DNA of 64,000 nucleotides from Kamptonema sp. UHCC 0994 (GTDB lineage Bacteria > Cyanobacteriota > Cyanobacteriia > Cyanobacteriales > Microcoleaceae): positions 1 through 64,000 of the forward strand of contig NZ_JARFTR010000171.1 of the NCBI RefSeq assembly GCF_029167235.1. Direction: 5' to 3'. Positions 43,164 to 53,178 of the stretch are shown here, one piece after another (within the stretch, counting starts at the first letter, position 1; the number at the start of each line of letters is the position of its first letter). The translations under genes and the position numbers were made by a program. Below the pieces are notes generated by a model. It did no database searches and had not been told where the DNA came from. It saw nothing but the letters and a program-made list of their open reading frames with translations.

Positions 43164-43222
43164 AGGGAAAGGGGGAGAGGGGGAGCGGGGGGCGGGGGGG
43201 CGGAGGGGCGGGGGAGCGAGGG
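43164..43222. repeat. G-run low-complexity tract upstream of thrS
   Basis: The plus strand contains successive runs of four to seven G (gggggagagggggagcgggg, ggcgggggggcggaggggcg) separated by one to three bases, which fits a G-quadruplex-forming pattern. It lies 60 to 120 bp upstream of thrS, on its template side. Confidence 0.8.
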
Positions 43223-43362
43223 AGAATTATGAGGGAATCGAAAATTTTGGGATCTAAAATTCAACTTCACTAACTCGAAAAATTTGAAACTTTGTTAAAT
43301 TAATATTAAAAAATGTGAATTGCGTTAAGCTTATAAATAGATAGATAAGTTGATTTTAATGA

Positions 43363-43704
43363 ATGGTTAATCCCAACTTGCCAGAAACCAAATTGCTCAA
43401 AGCTTTACTGCAACCGCTACTGGAGGATTTTCAGTATTGGTTTGAGCGCTCGGTCAATCTCCTGGAAAATGAGGAAATCCTTTTTTTAGGTGCTCAGCAA
43501 CAATCTGACTTACTTGGCAGGGTTAAACAAGCTCAGCAAGAAGTACGTGCGGCACAAGCGCTATTTCAAGCAACAGGAGGTCAAGTTGGGGTGGAAACGG
43601 CTGTGCTCATACTTTGGCACAAACTGCTGACTGAATGCTGGCAAGTTACTATCCACTTTCGCTTAGAGCGGTTTGCTAAACCTGGAAAAAATAGTGAGAG
43701 TTGA
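43363..43704 (+). CDS. DUF2605-like cyanobacterial protein
   Basis: The 113-residue helical protein resembles the cyanobacterial DUF2605 family as remembered: LLKALLQPLLEDFQYWFERS, then LLENEEILFLGAQQQSDLL and a C-terminal ILWHKLLTECWQVTIHFRL. Its function is unknown. In many cyanobacteria it sits just before a DUF2973 gene, as here, with 143 bp between. Taken together the pair is likely to have a shared role, possibly in membranes given the partner's hydrophobic helix. Confidence 0.8.
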   Translation: MVNPNLPETKLLKALLQPLLEDFQYWFERSVNLLENEEILFLGAQQQSDLLGRVKQAQQEVRAAQALFQATGGQVGVETAVLILWHKLLTECWQVTIHFRLERFAKPGKNSES

Positions 43705-43847
43705 ACTCTGGCCCGCTTGCTTCTAAATTAAGAAGATGGCGATCGCAGATTCAGACAATCTCAAAAATATTTCCAGTTAATAAGTTATTCCTTGCTCAAA
43801 CACTTTTGTAAATTTTTGTGTGGCTGTTTGGCCCGGAGGAGAATATT

Positions 43848-44159
43848 ATGTTACACCTGCTTTACATTCTAGCTTTCACGATCCTGGCTTTTTTGGCCGT
43901 CGGAAACTTATTCCGCAGTCTGCTGACGGTGGGTATGGAGTCTCAGCGCATCCAACCATTTAGGGGTGGTAATCATAACGCATCATCCGCTAGGTTTCAA
44001 GCAGTGCCGCATCCAGAATTGTTGGATGATTATGGGAATGTTGTTAATGAGCCATTGTTGGTGATGCGATCGCTGTCAGTACAAGACGCTCGCGAACAAT
44101 TGGATGCTCTTTATAAGTCTTCTCCGGGTAATAACGACGAGGCCCGCGAGGATATTTAA
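43848..44159 (+). CDS. DUF2973-like cyanobacterial membrane protein
   Basis: The 103-residue protein has one N-terminal hydrophobic helix (MLHLLYILAFTILAFLAVGN), then a soluble tail with PHPELLDDYGNVVNEPLLVM and LSVQDAREQLDALYKSS, features recalled for the DUF2973 family. The ATG at 43848 is chosen over a GTG at 43818 because cggaggag lies at a fitting distance. Downstream of the DUF2605 gene in the same direction. Function unknown. Confidence 0.82.
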   Translation: MLHLLYILAFTILAFLAVGNLFRSLLTVGMESQRIQPFRGGNHNASSARFQAVPHPELLDDYGNVVNEPLLVMRSLSVQDAREQLDALYKSSPGNNDEAREDI

Positions 44160-44528
44160 GACAGTCGAGACCGCAGCTTAAAGATTTACAAAAATTAAAG
44201 AAAAGTGCTATTAGCTGTTAGCTGCGAAGCTCATAGCTAATGGCTTATGCTTTTTGATGGTTAAAAACAGTTCACAAAATTTTACCTAATTATTTCCAAA
44301 CTTACTCATACGAAATGTTAAAATGGCACTATTGAGCAATTTAAAAATTTTAAAATTTAGCTTGCTTATGTACTAGAAATTATTACTATAAGATTAACGC
44401 CAAAATTGCCCATCAGAGTCGAGATTTTTTACATCAAAATAAAACCTCCTTTGACACTCTCACCCCAAAAGGGAATGGAATTTTAAGAAATTTATTCGTC
44501 ATCGGCAAAAATTTACGTCTAAGGCTAG
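44160..44528. other. Intergenic region upstream of the DICT kinase
   Basis: This 369-bp gap has an imperfect inverted repeat near 44209-44246 (ctattagctgttagctgcg against catagctaatgg) that may end the upstream transcript. The remainder is A/T-rich with no recognised feature. Confidence 0.35.
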
Positions 44529-46532
44529 ATGATCGTCCCAACTTCCTTACTACCAGAGCTGCTGCAAGCTTTGCCGCAACTGAGATCGCAAATTTATTTC
44601 AAGTCTTCGCTGACGGCGCTTTCCCACGCGATGGAAGACCTGGTATTGGCGGGGTTAGACCAGCCGCTAGTGATTGCAAGCTTCCAGCGAGAGCGCTTTT
44701 ATCGCCAGGAAGCTCACCGCTATCGCCGCATTGCCATGCTCACATCTCAGGTTTATGTGCTGGCGGTACCGGAAACTGATTTCAAAAATTCTTCTGACTG
44801 TTACGAGACTGTAGCATTTAAGCCAGAAGATGGGTTGAGTCAAGAGTGGCATTTAGTGGTGATCGGCCAGGAATATTCAACTTGCTTAATCTGTCAAGAA
44901 CGAAAAGCTACTACTCAAAGTGAGAACAATAGCGCACCGCTGGCGATGATGGATCAAGCTCGTCGCTTTGAAGGGATTTGGACGTTCGATCGCGAAGTGA
45001 GCTGTAAAGCTGCTGATTTACTGCTGAAACGAATTCTTAACTATCGGCCGGAGTTAGAACAAAAGATTGAGGAAGCGCAAAATATTTATGGTATTGCCAA
45101 GGAATTGCCGAAGCAGCGAAAAACTACTAATGCCAAATCTAAATCTGCCTTGAAAAAGGGGAGTCAAAATCCCAAATTGAATGAGCCGTTTGCTCAGCGG
45201 TTGGTGACGTATTTACAGGCGGGTCAACATAAATTACTAAAAGCTTACCGTTCGATCGCGGCCCAAGAGCGAAAAGAGCGGTTAGTTAATTTAATTACAA
45301 CAGCGATGCGGCGATCGCTCAATCCTGACGAAATGATCGAAGTGGCTGTGCAAGAATTGGGAGAAGCTCTCAATGCTTGCCGCTGCTTGATTTACCGCTG
45401 TAAAGCTACAGATGCAGCCGCTAAAATTAATCATGAGTTTTTGCGTCCCGGCACTCGCTCTCTGCGGGGTCAGACTTGGCCGTTGCAAAACAATCCCATG
45501 TTTCAGGAAGTCGTAGGTAAGTTAGAGCAAGTTTACGTTGAAGAGGGAGCAGAATATCCTCTGGCGGCTAACACATCAGCGCTGCGGAAACTTGTTCAAG
45601 ACTGGCAAATTATTTCTTGGCTGATGGTGCCGGTACTTTACCAGGGGCGGGTTTTGGGGATGGTGGAATTGCATCAGTGCCGTTCTGTGAAGCCTTGGGA
45701 GGAAGATGAACTGGCCCTAGTGGAGGCGATCGCGACTCAACTGGGAGCGGCCTTGATTCAAGCTGAAACCTATGCCCACTTAGAAGAACTCAATCAACAA
45801 CTCGAAGCTCTCGATCGCACTCGCAGTAACTTGATCGCGATTACTGGTCACGAACTCCGCACTCCCCTGTCTACTATCCAAGTTTGCCTTGAAAGTTTGA
45901 ACCAAGACCCCGATATGCCCTTAGATTTGCGGCAAGTGATGCTAGAAACTGCCTTAAGTGACGCTGAGCGAATGCGTAAACTCGTGCAGGACTTTCTCAC
46001 TCTTTCTCACTTAGAGAGTGGCAGAGTGCAGTGGAACCTGGAAACATTACCCCTGCAAGAGTGTGTCGATCTTGCTCTCAGCAGTATTCGCGCTCGTCGC
46101 CAACGTGAGGATTTGCCCCAGATTATCGCACAAGTGCCGCCAGAGCTGCCTTTGGTACAGGCGGATGGGGAATGGCTTGTGGAAGTGCTCTCAAAACTGC
46201 TGGATAATGCTTGCAAATTCACCGAGCCCAAAGGTAATGTGACGATTGAAGCTAAGCGCAATAGCGATCGCACGATCGAGGTAGTGGTAACTGATACTGG
46301 GCGTGGTATTGAACCTAACCGTTTAGAGGTGGTCTTTGACCGTTTCTATCAGGAAGAAGGTGCTTTGCGGCGGAGTTCTGGGGGTACTGGTTTGGGGTTG
46401 GCGATTTGCAGACAGATTGTTAGAAGTTGGGGCGGGCAAATTTGGGCGGATTCAGCAGGGAAAGATCGGGGTTCTCAGTTTCATTTTACTATTCCTTTTG
46501 TTGAAAATGACAGAGAGCTAAGGCGATCGTAA
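44529..46532 (+). CDS. DICT-domain sensor histidine kinase (DICT-GAF-HisKA-HATPase)
   Basis: The 667-residue cytoplasmic kinase begins with a DICT domain (LTALSHAMEDLVLAGLDQPL, ASFQRERFYRQEAHRYRRIA; about 20-190), a sensory module common in cyanobacteria and often linked to light signalling. A basic linker, a GAF domain (about 250-420; WQIISWLMVPVLYQGRVLGM), HisKA (ITGHELRTPLSTIQVCLESL) and HATPase (DNACKFTEPKGN, DTGRGIEPNRLE, GTGLGLAICR) follow. It lacks membrane segments and a receiver. No response regulator is adjacent, so its partner is elsewhere. The ligand is unknown. Confidence 0.92.
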   Translation: MIVPTSLLPELLQALPQLRSQIYFKSSLTALSHAMEDLVLAGLDQPLVIASFQRERFYRQEAHRYRRIAMLTSQVYVLAVPETDFKNSSDCYETVAFKPEDGLSQEWHLVVIGQEYSTCLICQERKATTQSENNSAPLAMMDQARRFEGIWTFDREVSCKAADLLLKRILNYRPELEQKIEEAQNIYGIAKELPKQRKTTNAKSKSALKKGSQNPKLNEPFAQRLVTYLQAGQHKLLKAYRSIAAQERKERLVNLITTAMRRSLNPDEMIEVAVQELGEALNACRCLIYRCKATDAAAKINHEFLRPGTRSLRGQTWPLQNNPMFQEVVGKLEQVYVEEGAEYPLAANTSALRKLVQDWQIISWLMVPVLYQGRVLGMVELHQCRSVKPWEEDELALVEAIATQLGAALIQAETYAHLEELNQQLEALDRTRSNLIAITGHELRTPLSTIQVCLESLNQDPDMPLDLRQVMLETALSDAERMRKLVQDFLTLSHLESGRVQWNLETLPLQECVDLALSSIRARRQREDLPQIIAQVPPELPLVQADGEWLVEVLSKLLDNACKFTEPKGNVTIEAKRNSDRTIEVVVTDTGRGIEPNRLEVVFDRFYQEEGALRRSSGGTGLGLAICRQIVRSWGGQIWADSAGKDRGSQFHFTIPFVENDRELRRS

Positions 46533-46604
46533 ACATAATACCAATGCTCCAAAGTTATACAGCAGTAGAGGCAGGAGGAACTAAATCCTTCTTCGTTCTT
46601 GCTT

Positions 46605-46799
46605 CTACCGATCTGGATCGACTTTTTCTTCATCAGATTTTTGTGCATTTTCCTGTTGAGATTCGGCTTGTTTATTTTTCTCTAAAATATCTGAATAAGA
46701 CCAAGCTGCGCTTACAATTATGCTTTTAAAGATTCCTTTCAAATCCTTTAATTCGTCATTTTCAGAGGGTTGAGACTTTTTATTACCTTCATTAACCAT
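46605..46799 (-). CDS. Small charged hypothetical protein
   Basis: The 64-residue protein starts MVNEGNKKSQPSENDELKDL, has one moderately hydrophobic helix (GIFKSIIVSAAWSYSDIL) and an acidic, Gln-rich tail. An aggagaag site lies 5-8 bases before the ATG, which supports a real start; the frame continues upstream to 46823 but without such a site. No family was recognised. Confidence 0.55.
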   Translation of the reverse strand: MVNEGNKKSQPSENDELKDLKGIFKSIIVSAAWSYSDILEKNKQAESQQENAQKSDEEKVDPDR

Positions 46800-47010
46800 T
46801 TTTGCTTCTCCTGTTAAATCCAATCAGTTCTCTATTAATTCTCAAGGCGAAATTGCCAATTGTATAATCCTAGATTACTCCTAAATTCTTGTTTTTGGTT
46901 GCAGCGCGTGGGTTCTCCTGTCTCGAATAAGGGGGCATGACCCCGCATACCATAAATGGTATTATATAGTATAGCGAATGCGTGCAAACGATCCGCCGAG
47001 GGCGGTATCC

Positions 47011-47060
47011 GTAACGCCGCCCTCTGGGCGGTGATGGAACCGCTCAGAGGGTGGCGTTAC
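47011..47060. repeat. GC-rich palindromic repeat
   Basis: Arms gtaacgccgccctctgggcg and the mirror with cgctcagagggtggcgttac (a few mismatches) belong to the palindrome family. It is 5 bp downstream of the macroglobulin stop codon and could act as its terminator. A further partial copy (gccgagggcggt) lies just before it. Confidence 0.88.
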
Positions 47061-47065
47061 GTAGG

Positions 47066-50000
47066 TCATTTATCGGAGACAATCAAGGTAGAGGAAGCCG
47101 ATCGCCCAAATTCTTCAGGAGCGTATTGTAAATGAGCTTCTGCGCCTGGCCAGAGATAGGTTCCGGGGGTGACGGAACGGACAAGGTAATGGAGGCTGTA
47201 GGCTCCAGGTTCGAGGCGATCGCTATAGGCGACAACGCGATCGCGATACATCGTTTTATACCCAATTTGCCAGCTATCACCTTGAGCTTCTACCGCCTTT
47301 GTAGAGGTTTGGAAACTGTTATCAATTGGCTCGAAACCAGCAGGTAACTGGTCAGTAATTACCACATGATCCACAGGACGATCGGCGATAATTTCTAAAC
47401 CGATATCAAACACTTGTCCCACTCCCAGAGTCAGCTCTTTAGGAATAGAAAGTTGCTGCTTTCCTAACACTCGATCTTCACCCGCAGGCCGGATTTCTCG
47501 CACTACTCGCAACCCGTTTAAGCGTCCCGGTTGATTACCCTGCAAGCGATAGCCATAATTGACGATATAGTGCAGCGTACCTTGACCAGATTTCTGAATG
47601 ATTAGATCGCCATTTCGTGGTAATTGATCTGTTGCTACAGTGATAAACTGACTGGGATTGCGGTAGCCGTCAAACTGAATGGAATCTAACTGTTTACCAG
47701 CCAGTTTTACAGTAGCACTAAACTTAGGCGGTGTCGGCTGAGTCTTGCTGTAATCTACTAAAGCTGTCAGTGCTTCTGCATTGTCATAAGTGCTTTGCCA
47801 AGTACCCTCACGCCGCAGATTTAGGAGACTTTGCAATAAGCGATCGATATCTTCTGCTTTACTTTTTTGAGCAATAAATAGGCGTAAAGCTTGAGATTGA
47901 ATAGCAGTAGGAGAGGCTATCCAGCTTACATTTGGAGGCAGGTTTACCGTAGCTGTGCGACCCGTGATATAGATGCTTTTTTGCAACTCATTGGTTAGCA
48001 ATTTGGACTCATCTTGCCAGTCATTAAATTGGGAAAGATAACGCGCCAGCTCAATTTGAGTGACTAGATTATATTCACTTCGCTGTTGATAGATATCTGC
48101 TAGAAAATCATTGCGTTTTTCACCCAATTCTGCTAGAGAAATTAGAGATGACAACCTTACCTGATTCTTGCAAACTTGCTGTTTGCAAAACTCATATTGT
48201 CCGGGGTCAGCAAGAGTTTTCTTCAAGTAGTCTGTCAGGCGAGACCGCATCCCAGAATCAACTGTATTAGGAAAAGCCTTAGATACAGATGCAATTGCAC
48301 TTGCTGCATAGGGAGTCACAAACGGGTCAGATTGTTCTTGTCCGGGATAGGAAGCAAAACCACCATCGGGACGCTGAAGTTTTTGCAATTTTTCAAGTGC
48401 GTTCGCCGCTTCTTTGCTAGGGTTAAAACCTTTCAAACTTTGAGCATACTTTTGAGAAAGAGTTTGCAAATTTGCTGCAATTAATAACTGACTAGCTACT
48501 GGTTCCAAAAATGGTAATTGTTCATCCTGTAAAACCTGTTTCGCCGGTGCGATAATTTCTGGTATCAATGTACTTGCTAGAGAAATCTCTAAACCACCGA
48601 CATCAGACACCACATTTTTATCAACTTTTAGCGGAATTTTTACCTGCTGTCCCCCCCTTTGTAAGGGGGGATTGGGGGGTATTGTTCCCACTTCCACAAC
48701 GTTTTCTGTAACTTCTAAAGATTTAACCTCTAAAGGCACTTCAAACGCATCTACATTGCCATTTAATTGTGTGGCAAATTGAACTTTAGCATCACCAGCA
48801 TTACTCGCCAAAATAGGGAAACGGTAAGCATGAGTACCCGATTCAGCCTGAGTTTTTAGATTCGCCGTTGTTGGATTATTGCCTTCAAATTTTACAGCAC
48901 CAGCCACTTGACCATTAATTGTCAGATTGCCTTTTTGCTGAGTGTTATTAGTCACAGATAAGCCAGCTTGAATGCGATCGCCGGGACGCGCAAACTGCGG
49001 TAAAATGGGATTAGAAATTAGCGATTTAGTGGAGATAAATGTCGCCTCTCCATTGCCAAAATCTAAATTGCCATCAGTAGCAACAGCCATCACTCGCCAA
49101 GTTGTTAAATCGTCAGGAAGTTTGAATGTAACGCTCGCTTTCCCATTAGTATCTGTAACCGCAGAACCATTGTAATAAGCCAAAGCTTGAAAATCTTTGC
49201 GGACGCGAGTATTTGCTGCACCTGTGGAAAATCCACCGCCATAACCCCAACCTTTTGCCAGTGGCGAAGTCATATTTTCTAACACTACATTCGGTCGATT
49301 ATCGTTAAAGCGGGTAGAAATTGACTGTTCAGCATAGACAGTTTTAACCAAATCTGGGGGGCGATATCCAGTTAGTTGCAGCACGGCTTCATTGACAACC
49401 ATTACTGTAAATTGTCCCTTGATAGGTTTCCCTTGATTGTCTTGCAATTGCAGTTGTACAGTTTCCTCTGCACCAGGTTGTAATTCTGTTTGTTGGGGAG
49501 TGACTTGGACTTTTAAGTATTTAGCGTCTAAACTCGTTTGAAAAGGGGCAAATCCAATTTTTACCAGATTTTCTAGACTGCCAGGTTCCAATTCTTTTAA
49601 ACTCTTACCTTGACGAACTAACACAGCTTCTACTGCTGCATTTGGCAACATTTCTGGCGTTACTTGGAACTGGATTTGGGGAGCACCTCCCTTAACTTTA
49701 GTGACAGTTTGATAGAGGGTTTTATCGCGAACAACTGCAAAGTATAACTCTGCTTCGGGATAAGGTGATTGAATTAACGCTGTTGCGGTTTCACCTGGTT
49801 GATAGCTTTTCTTATTAAGTTTGACTTCCAGGCGATTATTCTCGTATCTGTTACCCCAGCTTACGACATTTTCTCCTGTTGCCCAAATCTGTAAATCAGT
49901 GGCAGTTACTTCGTTATTGCTATCAGCAAAGTTAGCCCGAATGCGGTAAGAACCAGATTCAGGAGGATTGAGGGATACTGTTTCAGGATTGCTGCTAGAT

Positions 50001-52828
50001 TTTGCCTCGGCTTTTGCTACTGTTTTGTATTCGATTTGATTGCGAGGATTGCGACTACCTTCGAGTACTTGAGTGACGCTACTGTAGTTAATCTTTTGCA
50101 ATTCAACGCGGACTTTTTGACCTTCTAGTAGTTTTCCTGTAGGATCGGTAACGATGAGTTTAATTGGTAAAGCTTTGCCTGCATCGGCAACGAAATTAGT
50201 CTGTAAACCAATTAATCTATCGCTTGGTAGGGCAGTAAATGTTTTAGAATCTGATACAGACAGATTGGAAACATCTGAGACTTCAACATCTATCCGATAA
50301 TTCATCGGATAGGGCAAATCTTTGCCGACTGTAAATGTTTGATTGCCTTTGCCGCTAGCATCTAATACTGAATTTTGTTGCAGCACATCAGTGGGAACAT
50401 TCGGACTTTCTTCCGGCCAAAACCATTGCCGCCCAAAGGCAAATTCTTCCCAACCTTTCGGGGTAAATTCTGCTTTGCGGCGAGTGACATAGTATTTAGC
50501 TTTTCCACCTTCCACTGGCGAACCAAATAGATAATTACTTTGGGCATTTGCCTCGATTTTATCGTCAATCAGTGCAAATTCTTTATCAATGTTTAAATCT
50601 ACCTTGAAATTGGGTGGCTTGAATTCAGCAATCCGAAATTGACCGGAAATTTCCGCTCCGTTTCCTGCTTTAGCTAGAATAGAATAGTACCCTAAAGGCA
50701 GATTATTTTCGATGGGCAATTCTAGGGAAAATGTGCCAAACTCATTAGTTGTCTGAGTTCCTAAATCAGTCTTAGTGCCGCTGGGAGTTTGCAGCGTGAC
50801 TGTATAGCTGGCATTTTTATCTTGCTTGATTACTCCATTTTGGAGATAGTAAGCGGTTCCAGTAAACCAAGCTGTTTCTCCTGGTTGATAAAGTTGTCTG
50901 TCAGAGAAGATTGTACCGCGCGATTGGGGCTTATTACTATTCCAAGTATCTCCCTCAATCCCGTAGCCATAAGCACCGCTATATTCTTCTGTTCTCGCAA
51001 ATGCCCAGTCTTTGTTTTCGCGGGCAATTACTAATAAACTTGGTGCTTTTTCAAAGCCTCCTGTTTCAGATTTAATGCACTTCTGTAAATTATCGCGACT
51101 GAGTAATAATGTACCATTATTGTCAGTTTTACCCGTTGCACAAGGAGTAGCTTGAGGTCGAGATTTTGCCTGTAATTGAGATTCGTAAATCTCCACTGAT
51201 GCGGCTACTGGGGAACCATCATCAAGATGATTTACTCGAATTAAACCTGACTCTGGAAACCACTGGGCAAATACTCCCAAATTAGTCAATTGAACTAACC
51301 CGTAATTGCCAGGTTCTCGCCATTGCTGTTTACCCTTTTGATCTGAGTAAAGGTTTGTGCGTGCTTGCACTCCATAGGCAAGCATTCCCGTTGCAGAATC
51401 CAGTTTTTCTCGCAAGGGAACTGTGATGTCTTTTGCCTGATTTTTCTTGCTTGATACCGGGAAAGTTTGCCATTCCGAAGAATTTGGAAGTAAATCATTT
51501 CCTTCGCCTCTGGGATATGCGTCAGCATTATAAACTAAATCAGTGGGTTGAACGACTTTATAAGCTGCTTTGTACTTAGATTCGGGAAGATTAACTGCGG
51601 AAATATTCAGTTGTAAGTCCTTACCTGCTGGAAAAATATTTAACCCTGTTGGTGTCCAAATTTCGCCAGAGACATCGCCTGTTTCATACTGCAATGTGAC
51701 TGGTTTACCCAAGGTTTGACCGAATTTATCTTTGAGGTTAGCACCAATAGTAATAGTATATTTTTGGGCTGGTTCTAAACTCCAGGGGTTGAGACTAACT
51801 AAGGGTTCATTGTCATAGGCTTGAACAAGTGTAGGAGATTTTTTGGGCGCGGGATTAACAGTGATATTTTCCTGTGCTGAATCGGCGATTATACCGTTAT
51901 TAAATTGTAACTGACCGATGCCTTTCACGAACCGCCCATAAGCACCGCCAGCATCGGGTTGTCCGAAAAATTTAATAGCTTTAAATGCCAAAGGTGAATA
52001 AGTTTCTACCTGACTGACGAATGGTGTTTCGCTGGGGAGATTACCGCGAAGCGGTAGCAATCCGGGGTCAAATTGTAGACCGTACTGAGTGGCTTTTTCT
52101 AGTGTTTGTTGGGGAACTATGGTATAATTAAAAGTGCGAACAGATGGATCGAATTGTTCTTCTTCGGTTTGACGTTCTTCTGATTTTATCTCTGCTTTTT
52201 CTAACTCTACTTTAACAGGTACAGTTTTTGTCTGTCCCTCTGGTATTAGTTTCAAATGCTCTTGCACTGAAGCTAAATCTAATTCTACATTTGAGCTGAA
52301 TTTTAGGGTAGGCTTAATATCAATGGGTTGGAATTCTGAATTCTCTGGTTTAGATGTTGGTAAATTTGAAAGTTGGATGGGTTCTGTGTTAAATGTCCAA
52401 CCTAAATCTTTGTCAAGGCGATGATTTTTTAAGTCAGTTAAACCTGCTTTAATGGCGATTTGAATACGAGTAGCTTTGGGTAATGCTTGTTCTGGTTGAA
52501 ATCCCACCATGCGCGGGGTCAAAAAACGAAATTGACCGGGGATAGCAGGTTTAATTTCAAATGATTTGAGTTGGCTTTGCTGTTCGGAACTCTCAAGGCT
52601 TTCAAGTGGAATTAATGGTTCTTTAAACCTAATCAGAATTTGGTTGAGAGGTTCAGCTTTTCCAGTAGGACTAATTTCTTCAATCCAGTCTACCAGTTGC
52701 GGAGCAATTAGGGGAGCAACTGAGGGAAGTGGTTCAATTTTTGAGGATTTATTCGTGACTCCACAGGTTGTTACTACCAGTGTGAGAATTAGGAGAATTA
52801 CCGGTCTTATCCATTTTTTGAATTTCAT
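47066..52828 (-). CDS. Alpha-2-macroglobulin family lipoprotein (no thioester motif)
   Basis: The 1920-residue protein begins with a lipoprotein signal (IRPVILLILTLVVTTCG; lipid-bearing Cys near 23) and continues as a chain of macroglobulin-type beta domains, including YQPGETAWFTGTAYYLQNG and the KLPDDLTTWRVMAVATDGNL segment. Bacterial members lie in the periplasm and are thought to trap proteases that breach the envelope. The thioester CxEQ of many members is absent: its place reads LQDEQLPFLEP. A short insertion IPPNPPLQRGGQQ comes from a dispersed repeat. The divergent neighbour is penicillin-binding protein 1C, a recurring partner of bacterial macroglobulins, which repairs peptidoglycan. 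The long MG chain and TED-like helical region (about 1500-1750) are complete. Confidence 0.92.
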   Translation of the reverse strand: MKFKKWIRPVILLILTLVVTTCGVTNKSSKIEPLPSVAPLIAPQLVDWIEEISPTGKAEPLNQILIRFKEPLIPLESLESSEQQSQLKSFEIKPAIPGQFRFLTPRMVGFQPEQALPKATRIQIAIKAGLTDLKNHRLDKDLGWTFNTEPIQLSNLPTSKPENSEFQPIDIKPTLKFSSNVELDLASVQEHLKLIPEGQTKTVPVKVELEKAEIKSEERQTEEEQFDPSVRTFNYTIVPQQTLEKATQYGLQFDPGLLPLRGNLPSETPFVSQVETYSPLAFKAIKFFGQPDAGGAYGRFVKGIGQLQFNNGIIADSAQENITVNPAPKKSPTLVQAYDNEPLVSLNPWSLEPAQKYTITIGANLKDKFGQTLGKPVTLQYETGDVSGEIWTPTGLNIFPAGKDLQLNISAVNLPESKYKAAYKVVQPTDLVYNADAYPRGEGNDLLPNSSEWQTFPVSSKKNQAKDITVPLREKLDSATGMLAYGVQARTNLYSDQKGKQQWREPGNYGLVQLTNLGVFAQWFPESGLIRVNHLDDGSPVAASVEIYESQLQAKSRPQATPCATGKTDNNGTLLLSRDNLQKCIKSETGGFEKAPSLLVIARENKDWAFARTEEYSGAYGYGIEGDTWNSNKPQSRGTIFSDRQLYQPGETAWFTGTAYYLQNGVIKQDKNASYTVTLQTPSGTKTDLGTQTTNEFGTFSLELPIENNLPLGYYSILAKAGNGAEISGQFRIAEFKPPNFKVDLNIDKEFALIDDKIEANAQSNYLFGSPVEGGKAKYYVTRRKAEFTPKGWEEFAFGRQWFWPEESPNVPTDVLQQNSVLDASGKGNQTFTVGKDLPYPMNYRIDVEVSDVSNLSVSDSKTFTALPSDRLIGLQTNFVADAGKALPIKLIVTDPTGKLLEGQKVRVELQKINYSSVTQVLEGSRNPRNQIEYKTVAKAEAKSSSNPETVSLNPPESGSYRIRANFADSNNEVTATDLQIWATGENVVSWGNRYENNRLEVKLNKKSYQPGETATALIQSPYPEAELYFAVVRDKTLYQTVTKVKGGAPQIQFQVTPEMLPNAAVEAVLVRQGKSLKELEPGSLENLVKIGFAPFQTSLDAKYLKVQVTPQQTELQPGAEETVQLQLQDNQGKPIKGQFTVMVVNEAVLQLTGYRPPDLVKTVYAEQSISTRFNDNRPNVVLENMTSPLAKGWGYGGGFSTGAANTRVRKDFQALAYYNGSAVTDTNGKASVTFKLPDDLTTWRVMAVATDGNLDFGNGEATFISTKSLISNPILPQFARPGDRIQAGLSVTNNTQQKGNLTINGQVAGAVKFEGNNPTTANLKTQAESGTHAYRFPILASNAGDAKVQFATQLNGNVDAFEVPLEVKSLEVTENVVEVGTIPPNPPLQRGGQQVKIPLKVDKNVVSDVGGLEISLASTLIPEIIAPAKQVLQDEQLPFLEPVASQLLIAANLQTLSQKYAQSLKGFNPSKEAANALEKLQKLQRPDGGFASYPGQEQSDPFVTPYAASAIASVSKAFPNTVDSGMRSRLTDYLKKTLADPGQYEFCKQQVCKNQVRLSSLISLAELGEKRNDFLADIYQQRSEYNLVTQIELARYLSQFNDWQDESKLLTNELQKSIYITGRTATVNLPPNVSWIASPTAIQSQALRLFIAQKSKAEDIDRLLQSLLNLRREGTWQSTYDNAEALTALVDYSKTQPTPPKFSATVKLAGKQLDSIQFDGYRNPSQFITVATDQLPRNGDLIIQKSGQGTLHYIVNYGYRLQGNQPGRLNGLRVVREIRPAGEDRVLGKQQLSIPKELTLGVGQVFDIGLEIIADRPVDHVVITDQLPAGFEPIDNSFQTSTKAVEAQGDSWQIGYKTMYRDRVVAYSDRLEPGAYSLHYLVRSVTPGTYLWPGAEAHLQYAPEEFGRSASSTLIVSDK
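48648..48682. repeat. In-frame copy of a cyanobacterial dispersed repeat inside the macroglobulin gene
   Basis: A near-palindromic C/G-rich stretch (gtccccccctttgtaaggggg and ggattgggggg) encodes PPNPPLQRGG on the minus strand. The same peptide-like repeat is widespread in cyanobacterial genomes. Only this copy was noticed in the window. Confidence 0.85.
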
Positions 52829-53047
52829 ATTGATGTTTTCCTTTACGGCTACTGTATCTACAGTTGACGCGATCGGTTTTCCCGATAAACTTATTGATTT
52901 TTTAACTCAGCCATTGCTACGGCTATATAAATGATTAAAGCCTATAATTTTATGGTGTAAAGATTTTGTATTTTTTCTTAATGAGTGCGAAATTTATAGT
53001 TTCGGGAAGTAAGGATATTCGCGTTGTAGTCTTGTGAATGAATATGC

Positions 53048-53098
53048 GTAACGCCGCCCTCTGGGCGGTATATTTAACCGCCCAGAGGGCGGCGTTAC
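53048..53098. repeat. GC-rich palindromic repeat between divergent genes
   Basis: Outer arms gtaacgccgcc and ggcggcgttac and inner arms cctctgggcggt and accgcccagagg pair almost perfectly. It lies in the divergent macroglobulin-pbpC gap, so it is in a promoter region, not a terminator. Confidence 0.92.
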
Positions 53099-53178
53099 GT
53101 TATACTTTTTTGTTGATCCGGTAGGGTTGTTTCAATATCGGAAACAGATTAAACCTTTATTGATTGAGGGATTAATTG

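Noticed and set aside
46544-46729. Plus-strand frame of 61 codons after the DICT kinase
   Set aside because: It overlaps the minus-strand gene at 46605-46799, which has a good ribosome-binding site. The first residues (VEAGGTKSFF) resemble a sugar-kinase start, but nothing after it fits.
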